The notes under the pieces are model-generated. The model did no database searches and was not told the DNA's origin. It saw only the letters and a program-made list of their open reading frames with translations. Both the position numbers and the translations under genes were made by a program. Of a DNA stretch of 64,000 nt, positions 14,601-25,820 are shown piece after piece. Every line of letters starts with the position of its first letter. Positions within the stretch are counted from its first letter, which is position 1. Location of the stretch: the NCBI GenBank assembly GCA_036937835.1, contig CM072869.1, positions 10,948,001-11,012,000 of the forward strand, read 5' to 3'. The stretch is from Pampus argenteus (taxonomy: Eukaryota > Chordata > Actinopteri > Scombriformes > Stromateidae).

Positions 14601-17600
14601 TGAAACCACTTTCTACACATAACTTGTCTTGCTATGCTGCAGAAAAGGTTTCTCAGAGACTTTTACAAAATAAATATAATATGTCTGGCACATTCATACA
14701 TATAAATGCTGGGAAAGACACGAGAGATCCCTGTTAGGAACATGCAGTTAAAGGATATCCCATTTTAGCATGTCCTTCAAGCACATAACTTCTCCTTCCT
14801 TACTCTTAGACACCAGAGAGTGAATTGAATGGGTTATGGATCACAATATGTGCCATATGCAGTGGAACACAGTTGTTTTGTGGTGACTGACCGTCTTTTT
14901 ATGGTACAGTAATGCTGCACTCATGAGAAAAAAAAGTCAATTTACCAACTTACAATTATAGACTGCAGAGCAGAAAAATGTCCACAATCTAGATAATAGT
15001 GTATGATTTTAAAGTTCAGCTACATTGAGAGGAAACAGGAACTGATATAGGAATTCGTGCTGAAATTTAAGTTATGAAGATATCCAATCTACTATTTTAG
15101 TATTCAATATTGATACTCTTTTCTTCAGTTTTTTTTTTCCATCTGAATTTGCAAAGCAGATATAAAGAGTCTCCTGCTTTAGCACAGCAATATTAAAAAG
15201 GAAATATGGAAATATAAAAACTACTACCAACTGCCTATGAAAACTATGAAAACTGAATAAATGACAGTCTACCATGTTGTCTTTTTGAAAGTGCTGTTAG
15301 TCTTCGACCTATAGCAACCTCCAAAGTATGGCTTAAAGTTGTAATGAGATTATGGTCTGCAGATATCTATAAGCACTGCTTGCCCGGTCTAACTGCATTA
15401 GTTCTGCAACAGGAAGAAAGGGCCTCTGTATGTTAGTTGTGTTAGTTTCCATGCTCCTATGTTTACTCAGCAGTGGGCTAACCCTACTGTCAACTCTTTC
15501 ACTGCTTTCCACTTGTAGCAACATTGCCTTTGCACACCAACACAGAAATGTGCATGAGCACAGTACCCTTCAAGGTATTTATGTATTCAAATTGCTTTTT
15601 CAGATTGGGCATAAAGTGCTGCACATGCTGTATCTTGATGTTTGCATAAAGCAGGTTGCATGACAATCGAAAGATATAATGATGATAAAACATATTAGGT
15701 TGTCTCTTGTGCGTAGGCCTGTCTTTCAAAATCAGGGTATAATTTGTATAACTGTCCACAGGACTGGATTAGGAATGATATGTTGGCTTGGCTATTACAG
15801 GATACAGATCAGATCAGTTATAATCTCTTTGCTCCTCCTTTAGTTTTTTGTGGGGTAGTGACTATATGGCCATCCAAAACCAACTTTAGATTACTGCTGT
15901 GATAGCATCTTGATTCTGTATCACTGACAGAAGAAACCTGGGCTTATCTTACAGAAAATAGTATGTTAACACTTTGCTGTGTGTCCCTTTTGTTTTGATC
16001 TTAGGTAAGTGTGTGAAGGTCCACAGGAAGCAGGGTTTGGTATCAGGCTCAGATAGCAGCAACAAGCACTCCCCCAGCAACAAGAGGAGCCTGGTTCCCA
16101 GTCCTGTGGCACACAGGCCCTTGAGGGATCGCATCATTCATCTCCTGGCCTTAAAGCCCTACAGGAAACCTGAGCTGCTACTGTGGCTGGAGAGGGAGCG
16201 GGCCAGTCCAAAGGACAAGGCTGACCTGACCTCAGTACTGGATGAGGTGAGACATCTGGCACATTGCTATGTAAACACACTGTCAACTAATGATAAAATA
16301 TCCTCAAATGCAACAAGCAGAAGACAATATCGAAATGTAATCTTAATCTTAAAAAAAACACAACTTTATAAAGAAGAAATGATTCTCGACAAGTGTTACT
16401 AAAGTTGGCTAAAATTTCAAACACAAGCTAGTCCCTTACTTGCTGTTCTTCTAATGATACTAATGAATGAGTCCTGCTGTACAGCTAAACGCTATGATCT
16501 GAATAGGTGATGTCAGTAAGTTTATTTCAGGCATATTTCCTGTGTTCACAATTCTTGAGTGTCCCACTGCAATCATCAAGTGGAGACTGTGCCGCCGCTG
16601 GTAGCTGTAATTAGGGCTGTGGTTTAATTATCTCTGGAGGAGAAGATTGTGTTTTGACAGGAGAGGGGTGGGGTGTCTCCAGCAGGGATCTGACTACTTT
16701 CAGAATTGAAAGTGGTTGGTTTGGGTAGATTTGTATCAGCAAGATTAAGATGTAGAAGGCCAGGGTTAAACCATGGAAACAATATTGACCCACTGAGTTG
16801 CAAACAGGTCTTGTTTTGTTTAGACATAAGGTGTAGTTACGACAGTGCAGCTTAATACAAGTTTGGTTTTCGGTTTGCTTTCACAACCTCAGCTGTCCCC
16901 ATTCAGTTGCTTTATTATATTGGGAGTTGTTGGTTTTTCAGGTTGGAAAGCTGAACCCTAAAGACCACAGCTACTCTCTGAAGGATGAGCTCTACAGACA
17001 TGTCCAGAAAGATTGGCCTGGTTACCTAGAAGAGGAGAAGCAACTCATCCATAGGCACGTTATCAGGTGGGTATCAAGTTAGCCATTAAACACAAAAATT
17101 AATCCTCTGTTCCATTGAAAATGTGCAACAAATCATTCTATTGACTTCTTTTTAAAGGAATAGTTCAACATTTTGGGAAATATGCTCATTCGCTTCCTTG
17201 CCAAACTTACTGCCCGGGCTCTGGCTGTTTCCCCCTGATTCCAATCTCTGTGCTAAACTTGCCTTGTATTTAACAGACACGTGCAAGAGTGATATTGATC
17301 ATCTATCTATCAACAAGAGAGAAAGTAAGCATTTTTCCCAAAATGTTGAACTATTGCGTCTTAGTTCCTTTAGACTTTTAGAGACAGATTTAGGCAGATT
17401 TATGACATAGAAAAGACTGAGAGACAGATGCATTTTGACAGTGCTGGCTTAAATACAAAAAAGGCTACTGAATTAATGTACAAGTCTGCTGTGATCACGC
17501 TGAAAGGGGAGCTTCTAAATGACTCCTTGTCTGCACTGATGAATCTCTTAATGGACACATCAAAGCAGAGGAAAATATTCTCGGCACTGTGTTGCCAAAT

Positions 17601-20600
17601 GGCATTAGCATGGAAGGTTCAGAGTAGCAAGTCAGAGAGATTTTCAGGGTGAGCTTACTCCCTTGTACGTTTCCTCTGCCTGCCAGTAAACATGGAGGCC
17701 ATGTGCTTCGTGAGAGTTTTGGAAAAAGTACAAGTTCTGTTGGCCGATTGCACAACCCCCTCTCTTCACAACCCCTGCTAAGTGTAAAAAGCTGTACAAC
17801 TGTAGTCATCAAATTGTTTGCCAAGTATGATAAAACTGCGATAGTCTGTAAATACGATAAACTCCTGATCTCTTTTTCCTCTAGTTTATACTTTTGTCAC
17901 GGTGGGTTCTTCTTGTTCAGGCTTTCTCACTACTGTTATTTAAGTGATGTTAATATTAAATTGGTATATTGGTTTTGGATTTCACTAACACTAACTGTAT
18001 GTATGTATGTATGTATTAAGATAGTTGCATGAATCCACTGGGAGGGGAGTGACTTGTTGTAGTGGTGTCTGTATGAGGAAAGAGCTGTAGGAAGCAGATT
18101 AACAGAGGAGAGGGTTTGGTCCTACAGAGGTTAAATCTGCTGCTATTGTTCTGCTCACTGGACTGTGTTCAATCTTTGTAGTTACCTCCTGTAGATTGTA
18201 TCACCAGAGACACAAGACAAAAGCATACCACAGAAATGTGCAAAAAGCTTTGATGGGAGAAAAGTCTAACAGTTTTGTGTTGTAATGATTCTTTGTAAAA
18301 GCTGCCATGCCTTTCCTTTTGGAAGCCATGTCATTATAGATGATAATTGTTCATCATAAATCTGGCAATGCAAGCTTTATGACCTACATACTGCGTCTTC
18401 CTGTTTAGCTTCACAGCCCATTTACCTTATGGTTACTGTCCAACTGAAGGTGCTGTGTTCTTAATCCTTCTTCAGGAAACTTCAGCCACTCCACAGTAGC
18501 CTGTTGAAGAGTCCTCAGTCCAACCATTCATTCCACAAAACTCCTGGGGACTCTCCTTCACAACTTAGTCCTGCCAAGAGTCTCTCTGTGGTAATTATTC
18601 ACCTTGAATAAATTGAATTTTCCCTGACTGCCTTTCTCAAAACTGAGGATATTGCAGATACACATTGGAATAATTGTTGTTGTTTTGTTTTGTTTTTTTT
18701 TGTTGTTTTTTGCTAAATCTTTGTGTAATGACATTGAGTAGCTTGAGACTAAATACAACTCTCATTGGATGTTAGATGAGAAGATCAATACCACTCTCGT
18801 CTGTGCCGCAACTTTGTAGCTGGAGCCTGCATCTGATTACAATATCTTAGCTTAGTTTAGCTTAGCTTAGCACGTAAACTGGCAAATTGTCATTTCTACC
18901 CTTTGTTTTTTTGTACGGATTAAACAAACAAGATATATAGCGTTAATTAGTGCGCTTTAGAGATGCTATAGGTGGATTTCCTTATCTTTGGACAGAACCA
19001 CTTTTGGCACATTGTGTAATATCCAGATCATGAATGTCAAAAAGAAAAAAATAAATTGTGCTGTTTTTGCTTCTAGAAACGCCCATTGCCCTTGGATCCA
19101 TCCAACTGTCAGACCCCCAAAAAGCAAAGACTATTAGACCACAGCTTGCCTCTGCAGTCACCCTCTCATGGAGACTATGGCACCAATGGAGCTCGTAGCT
19201 CCTCTAGTCACGGAAACACTAGTGTACACATCAAAACAGAGTTCGACAAAACCAACAATCATCTCCAGGACTGCCCAAATGGTCTGTACTCACCGCACAA
19301 ACTCAGCGGGTCATCTGCTGTTCCCAAACTGGAGAGGACAGAGCCAGCTCCTACTGTACCAAGCCCCAAGCCCTCACACACCGACACCTCTATTTGCACT
19401 GACCAACATGTTGCCAATGGCCAACATAAAAAGAAAAGGTCCAAAAAGCACAAAGACAAGGAGCGAGAGCGCTTAAAACCAGACTGGATCGAGACCAGTC
19501 CAGATCTGAAGCAGAACCAAGAAAATCTCAAAGGTAAATGGCAATAAAACCATAAAACTGTCTCTGTAGGGTTTTGTCACACTTCATGTATCTTTTTGTG
19601 CTGTCATGAATCTGTTTAAATTTATTTGGGCCAAGATATTATCAGCTTTCATTTAGGAGAAAGGAAAAAAATCCTTAGTCTTAAGTTTCAGGGGTTCAGA
19701 GTTGAGTTATAGTTCCTGCTAGAAGCCCACAAAGAACAATTCAGATGTTTCTCTTTAACACTTTCTCTGGCGGCCTGTCCTCACTCCGTGTCCTAGTCTG
19801 TTGATGATTGACTGTGGAACAGCTGGGTGACCTACGGTCGTGCTAGTCAGCAGGCAGCATTGTCTCCTACTCCTACTCTGTGCTGCTGACGTCACAGCCT
19901 GCCTTGGATCAACTGTCTTATCAAAGACAGTGATAAATTATTCCATCAGCCTTGGCTGCATCATTACATCTGCATTGGCAAATAATTTTAACCATTTTTT
20001 CAAATATGTTCATGTTTTCTTCTACAGACCACAAAGGAGAGAAAACACCTGTCAATCGAACCTCAACAGAGGAACTGCCCGACTATTTATTGTGAGTTTT
20101 AATACATATTGAGTCCCTAATTGTTCTATATATTATATTCTCAGATACTGAAGGGATTTTTAATTCAGGGATTAAGTTTGAAAAGTTGCATCAGTGGGTT
20201 CAAATGAGTTGTTGTTGATATCATTTGTCACAGAGAGGTTTAGGTTTCAAAGTCTAACCCAGTGTTGTTAAGAAAAGAAACCACCATGTCCCAAAACGGT
20301 TCAGCTTCAAAACTTTGATGTAAATTGAGGGAAGAACACGTGTCTAACTAAGCCTGTCACAAAGCTTTACTGAGAATGACTTTGAAAACAAATGATCTTA
20401 TGTCTTACATTTATACATCTGGTCAACACATCAGTTAAATCAGTGTCAGAGCTCTTGCTCCAGCATTCTGCAGTGCCATCTACTGGAAGATGTAGGGAAA
20501 CAACTAAAGATCATGTCTCCTTTAACAGCTTTCACTATTGTTTCCTTTTTTAGAACATACAGCACCATAACAGCACTGGAGCAGCGTCAACAGTATAAAG

Positions 20601-21545
20601 ATGACTTCTGTTCTGAGTATGACGAATACAGAGGGCTTCATGACCGAATCGGGGCTATCACAGAGATGTTTGTTCAATTAGGTTCAAAGATCAACACTCT
20701 CTCACCGGGAACACAAGAGTACAAGGTACTGTCAGGACCAGAGGCCTATGGCTCCATTTCTAGTAAAACACCAAACAAGAAACAGTCCAGATACATGCAC
20801 CTGTAACACCTTTTCTGTGTCTTTTCAGCTTATGGAGGACCAAATACTACAAAAGTACCGAAAGTATAAGAAAGTAAGAATTATTTAAACTTTATCTAAT
20901 TTCACAACACTTGTAGCATCATACAAGAAACACTTCCATTCATTTTTAAGGTGCACGTTCAATGTATTTAAGAGATCTTTTATTGTCATAAATTTCTCGT
21001 ATTTGGGTATTGGGTAATTTTCTCTTGGGTATGTACGAACATTACATTGAACATTACGAGTAGTCCAGGCCTGTTGTATGAGTCACGTAGATAGTCTGCC
21101 TTTTAGAATGATGTGCAAAATTTCAGTGAAAGGTTTGGCAGCTTTTCTTTTTAGATTTATTTTTAGAGTATTTTGGCAACTTCTGATACATCTCAATAGA
21201 TGTTGTTAACGTAAAATAAAACTCCAGAAATGGTGCATAACGTATAGTCTTATAGCAATCGGGGAGTGTTGACTATGCTTTTGATCACATCTCACAAACA
21301 CACCACATCACTACTACTGGCGTTCATGAGGTCAAAACAAGCAATTGATGAAAAGTTTGTCCAGTTAGAAGTCGGGCTGGATTTTAATGTGTGTTACTGA
21401 AAGTTCACAAGTGCCTCTTTTATTTTACTTTCAGAAGTTTCCTGGGTATCGGGAAGAGAAGAAGAGATGCGAGTACCTCCATCAGAAACTGTCTCATATC
21501 AAAGGTCTGATCACAGATTATGACCGAGCACAGGAACTCTCCTAA
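2554..21545 (+). CDS. ell3: ELL-family RNA polymerase II elongation factor, ELL3-like (5'-partial, 11 exons in window)
   Basis: Exons: 2554-2601, 13052-13179, 13724-13878, 16005-16246, 16942-17066, 18476-18590, 19077-19533, 20028-20091, 20554-20725, 20829-20873, 21435-21545. All introns are GT-AG and the phases agree, giving 553 residues plus TAA. ELL proteins suppress Pol II pausing and belong to the nuclear super/little elongation complexes. Residues 1-110 match the ELL N-terminal domain (GNQGYIKIP, FSFYLS, GSIQDKITVCATDDSYQ). Residues 111-232 carry RPLRDRIIHLLALKPYRKPE and QKDWPGY. Residues 270-420 are a low-complexity, charged linker with a basic KKKRSKKHKDKERER stretch. Residues 440-553 form the occludin/ELL C-terminal domain. 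The C-terminal HQKLSHIKGLI and YREEKKRCEYLH, as I recall the family, fit ELL3 best, but mammalian ELL3 is much shorter, so ELL or ELL2 is not excluded. The start-codon exon (about 45 residues) is not in the window. The family call is near certain; the paralogue call is moderate. Confidence 0.93.
2602..13051 (+). other. Intron 2 of the ELL gene (10.4 kb)
   Basis: No exon, RNA gene or clear transposon was found. It holds GT and CA microsatellites (5333-5351, 8211-8230), homopolymer runs (for example 11889-11900 and 12116-12127, A), and several blocks of balanced, non-repetitive sequence (about 3000-3330, 3600-4200, 5400-5560, 7180-7320, 8280-8960). The blocks differ in texture from the surrounding AT-rich filler. 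They are candidates for conserved regulatory elements, but nothing in the single sequence proves it. Confidence 0.5.
5333..5351. repeat. (GT)n microsatellite
   Basis: Nine to ten GT units in intron 2 of the ELL gene. Confidence 0.9.
13180..16941 (+). other. Introns 3-5 of the ELL gene
   Basis: The introns are 13180-13723, 13879-16004 and 16247-16941, interrupted only by the exons listed for the gene. I see no RNA gene or clear mobile element in them. The open frame running through 15974-16402 is simply the 16005-16246 exon read through into its flanks. Confidence 0.7.
17154..17360. mobile_element. MITE-like element with perfect 19-bp terminal inverted repeats
   Basis: The arms are AATAGTTCAACATTTTGGG at 17159-17177 and its exact reverse complement at 17337-17355, about 160 bp apart. 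The left side (AAAGGAATAGTTCAACATTTTGGGAAATA, interrupted) is a sequence I recognise from many fish introns and UTRs. The interior is short, so this is probably a deletion derivative of a longer family member. It lies in intron 6 of the ELL gene and has no coding capacity. Confidence 0.6.
18769..18996. repeat. Interior fragment of a fish interspersed repeat (same broad family as 17154-17360)
   Basis: Landmarks are GATGAGAAGATCAATACCACTCTC, a run of TTAGC units at 18846-18871 (CTTAGCTTAGTTTAGCTTAGCTTAGC), GTACGGATTAAACAAACAAGATATA, and GGTGGATTTCCTTATCTTTGGACAGA. These are the internal landmarks, in order, of the fish repeat whose termini are the AGTTCAACATTTTGGGAAA arms. The terminal arms are missing here. 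It lies in intron 7 of the ELL gene. Confidence 0.55.
19534..21434 (+). other. Introns 8-11 of the ELL gene
   Basis: These are 19534-20027, 20092-20553, 20726-20828 and 20874-21434. They are ordinary AT-rich introns; I see no RNA gene, repeat element or second gene in them. Confidence 0.65.
20554..21545 (+). CDS. ell3: Occludin/ELL C-terminal domain exons of the ELL gene
   Basis: Three exons (20554-20725, 20829-20873, 21435-21545) encode the most conserved part of the protein. It is helical and Arg/Lys/Glu-rich, with EQRQQYKDDF, EYDEYRGLHDRI, GTQEYK, LQKYRKYKKKFPGYREEKKR and CEYLHQKLSHIKGLI. This domain is shared with occludin and in ELL proteins mediates partner contacts such as AFF scaffold binding (known from the family). 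The middle exon is only 45 bases. The stop is TAA at 21543-21545, after ...RAQELS. Confidence 0.93.
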
Positions 21546-24500
21546 TAACTGGCCTCTACGTTGAAGCAGGGTGTAGTATGACTGGACCAAAAGACTCACA
21601 ATGGACCCAAAGACTGCCCAGCTGGGTCCTAGAGTTGTTGAAACACTATTCACTTTACTCTTCTGAGTGTTGATAGAGTCAAGGTTTTTCTATCAAAAGT
21701 GGGCTAAGACCACTGACTCGTGATCAAATGTTGCCCTTTAACAGTATGGTTTTCAACAATGATTATTGCTGTAATGGCTATATATTGTTCTGCTGTAGAA
21801 AAGGCCAGATAACACAGTGAAAGCCAAATCATTTTTTTCTGAAATGCAACATAGATGTGATCCTTCCTGCCTAATTGCATTTTTATTCTATTCTTTATCT
21901 TGTCAGAACTAAAAAGTGTTGATTTATGAAAAAAAAGAAGTATTAAATTGATGGTACAATCAATCTTAGGGGAAAACAATTGTTACTAAAATCTTTATAT
22001 TTAACAAACACATTAATATGGTTATTTGCTGTGTGCCGATAGAAAGTCAAACGTTGACATCATCACATTAATAATAAATTAGTTACAATAAAGGTTGCAT
22101 TAATGACAAGTGATAAGGTCAAGCCATAAATTTCGTATTTCATCTTGTGAAGGCAACACAAAATGTGTCATCCATAGAAAACCTATATTTCTGCAGGACT
22201 AAGACATCACAAAGGTTTATCTCGATGTATCACTACAGTGATCACAAAATGCGTAAGATGCATTTATGGATTAGGACCAGTTTCTTTGGACAATCATAAA
22301 GATTGTTACCATGTGGCATTCTGCCATTGTCCTGTTAATTTCTAAGAAATGTTGGATTGCCACAAAACCACTCCTCGCAGTACCGTCATGCTCTATTCAA
22401 GAAACTGCTCGTGCACAATTAGTGTCAATTTCACCCACATGTAGCCTACCACGAATTGCCTTTTCATTATGCAATGAAAATAAACATTAGCAACGTGCGG
22501 TTTTCTCAAATGTTGTGGTTACAAACAGGTTTGTTTTGTAGATGAATGACTACAAGTAGATCTATGAAACACGCCTTTTCATTTTACATGTAGTTATAAA
22601 AACATACATAGTTTTTAATTTACTATGATTCACTTCAGTGAGTGTTACACATGGATGTTATTCTGCTGAATGTGATAAAGATGCCTTTCACAGATTGGAC
22701 TGTGTTAAATTCCAGTCCCACAGAGAAAGAGTGGGGAGGATGGCACTGTGGGTCGGCCTGCTCTCGGGTAGGTCATTCAGTTCAAACCACTTTGGTTCAG
22801 TTGGGTGTAAGAAGAAGACCGACCTCTAGAGGCTGCTAGTGAGGCCTTTAGACTTTCTGGAATTATTTGTCCCCAAGCAGGGACATCTGTATAACCACAA
22901 CATGTATTTTTATTTCACCTTAATTAGCTGTGGCCTGAAGTAGGAAATAGTGATCAGATTTCAGTGTTCTCTCAACCTTTGTGTCAATAGCTGTACTCAC
23001 AACTGTTGTCTTAATGATTGCTTAAAATGGGAAAAGCTAATATTTGCCTTAACATGTATGTCAAACATTTCCAAGATTCTGGTACCCCTGTTCTGAAATG
23101 CTCTTGGTTTAACCTGTACAATTTAAAGTATTCTCACACTATTTGTTTAAATGTCTTTTAGTCTGAAGGAAGATTCAGTTACTGCATAGTTGTGCTGTTT
23201 TTGTTTTTTTTCTCTGTACATCTTAATGTTACAATTCTTCCTATTTCGTCTTATAATCTGTTGGATAATCATGAACTGTAGAGGAATTTCACTTTCACTG
23301 TCCAATCCTATCAAGCATCACTATCAAAAGAAATAATTATTGCAGAAATCTATAAAAAAAAATTATGAATGCTTCTCTTGATTTCTCAGTGCAAATACTG
23401 AATGGACTTAGTGTCCATATTTAGCAGCTCTTTTTGCATATGAACATTTTTACTATCTGTATTCTGGGGTGTTTGAAGGATTTGAGACTAGCATCAGTTG
23501 CTTTGTCTTGCCACATACAAAAGTTTCCAAGAAATGAATACTTGCATTGACTATTGGAAAATGATAATTGTCCAGATTCCAATTTTGAGGATTAAATGGC
23601 CTGAATGCAAAAAAAAAAAAACATATGTGCTACATAGCTCCAACCAACTTGAGAAAATGTCTGATCAGTCAACATAGTGAAAACAGATAAAAAACACCTG
23701 TGTTTTGTTTTGTTTTGGTGCTGGAACTTGAAACCAATGGTTCATTTGTATCAAAAGACAATAGCACATGGCCAGCTCAGATACACAAAATAATTTATTT
23801 TACAAACAGATTTGTTTTCATCCTAAACAGAATGGTTCTAGCACATTTTTTAAGTAATGTCAGGATAGAAACGTCTATACAACGCTATTAAGACCTTAAA
23901 AGAAACAATTTACAGAAACAATTCAGATTAAGGGCTTCCCATTTTCCCTAGTGAAATTGATCAATGTACACTAAATATGGAATCAAACAAACTGCATTGT
24001 GAGAAATGAAGATAATCATACCAGTTATGCTAACACATTTTGGAAAACCATACCCTTGGTGAAAGCCTTGGGCCTCTCAAGTGCTAACTGTGATGTTTTT
24101 TGTTTTTTTTCTACTGTGGCAGGAGCTAACTACTGGAGGTGCCTTCTACTCAGAAAGCAGAGCAACTCTGCATAACTATCATTAGTATTCTAGAAAAATG
24201 AACTTGGGTTAGCAGTATTGACACATCTGTAGTTTCACACCGTTGCCACTTTGTTCTTAATTTCAGGATTATTGAAGTTGATATCAGATACCTTATGTAA
24301 TGTATCAAACATGAAACCATATTTAATTAGAACATTTCACCAGTTATTAAAATTTAGCATTTCAGAAATGCAGGGTTTTCCAGGACACCAATTAATCTGT
24401 GTCTAATGTTATCCATTTACATATGTGTATATTTGAAAGAATGGCCTGGATTTTATTTTTATTTTTTACTTGCAGTCTAACAAACTGTTTCCACATTCCT

Positions 24501-24855
24501 AACATGTGTGCTTAATTGGTTTGTTGGTACTGGAAAAGCAAGTCCTCAATGGAAATGTGAAATCAAAAATTTTGTCTGTTATAAATCACTGCAATTGATC
24601 TACCTAGGAGAACAAATTTCTTATTTATTGGTTTGTATGTGTTTGTTCTTTTATTGGATTCATCTTTGCATAGTTTGTTCATTCTTTTCACAGAAAAACT
24701 CTAAGTATGGTGAAAGGGAAATGGAATATATTTTTGCAATTTTTGATAGTGGATGCTTTATCATAATGTCATCCTCTTGAAAAAAAGCTTTCAGAAAAAA
24801 TGTATTGTTGTCTTAGTAAAATTGAAAATAAAGTTCTTTTCAATTTAACAAGGTG
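21546..24855 (+). other. Long 3' UTR of the ELL gene
   Basis: No coding exon follows the TAA at 21543. Canonical AATAAA signals occur at 22073-22078, 22087-22092, 22479-22484 and 24827-24832. The last lies close to a TTCTTTTC tract and is the best distal end; the two near 22080 would give a proximal end. The stretch is AT-rich with T-runs and ATTTA-like motifs. Length and site choice are inferred from signals only. Confidence 0.5.
24827..24832 (+). terminator. Distal poly(A) signal AATAAA, ELL gene
   Basis: AATAAAG sits in GAAAATAAAGTTCTTTTC, the last canonical hexamer before the convergent pex11a gene. Functional use is inferred. Confidence 0.45.
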
Positions 24856-25184
24856 CCATGTTTCCCCAAGAGGGCAGTGTTCTCTGCTGATAAACTGAAC
24901 AGCAGATTTCCCTACATCATTACACAGTATTGTTAACAGGATTAAAAGATGCATGTGGTTTTGAAAAAAAAACACAATTATATATTATTATTAATTGTTA
25001 CATTGATATTTCAATCAACTGTGACAGTGAAAATATTAAATCATTCAAACTAGATGACCTGTGGCTTTTAAGACTGAAGTTGTCATATTTAGTAGAGGAA
25101 GTTTGTAGTTTCTGTGTCACAAATCAAAACACATTATTTTGGTGGATTTTCCTCTAAATACTAGTATCACATTTTGTATAGTTT

Positions 25185-25190
25185 TTTATT
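25185..25190 (-). terminator. Poly(A) signal AATAAA for pex11a (- strand)
   Basis: TTTATT on the + strand reads AATAAA on the - strand, about 630 bases downstream of the pex11a stop. It is the first canonical hexamer I see after that stop. It places the two convergent mRNA ends about 0.3 kb apart. Confidence 0.45.
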
Positions 25191-25820
25191 ATTGTTTTTC
25201 TTTTTTTCTCCTTTTTTACAGTTGCAGAAATTTGCAATTTTTTTTACATTTTTCTTTGAGTTAACATACAGTATAATCTGCTGAGAGTCAAAGGCCAGGT
25301 GATGCTTTGAATGGCATTATGAAAAATACATAAGGCGATCCCCTGGGAATCCTCTCTCAACTGCCTTTTCCCTCAGAACTTCAGCTTATTCATCACTTGA
25401 ATTAAACAGGTATTTACAAACGGTAGTTACAAAATTGCTGGTGGAATGGACTGTGCGGTGTTGAAGAAGATAGGGATGCATGAATTTTTATATAAAAAGG
25501 TGGCTGTATGCAAGTCCATAAACTTTAACTGGTCCCCATTAAATGTCAAGTAAAATATGAGTCTGTTACAAAAATATTACGTTGAATTTGTTCATCAAAA
25601 ATGTTGCAAAACTATTATGTCATCCTAAACACTTGCAAGCCTTCAATTATTGCTGATTAGTGTAAAATCTAAATGCCATTGTCTTGATTAATTATTCTGG
25701 ACACCAGGTTAACCCAGTTAACCACTACAAACTTACAGCTCCAGCAAGTCATTTTACAAACTAGTTTGCCATTAGAAATCGTTTTATCTGCAGTTGGTCA
25801 ACCCATGATAACCCTCGTTA

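Noticed and set aside
15974..16402. 142-codon frame taken as a complete gene
   Set aside because: Only 16005-16246 is coding; the frame reads through the intron acceptor and donor of an ELL exon.
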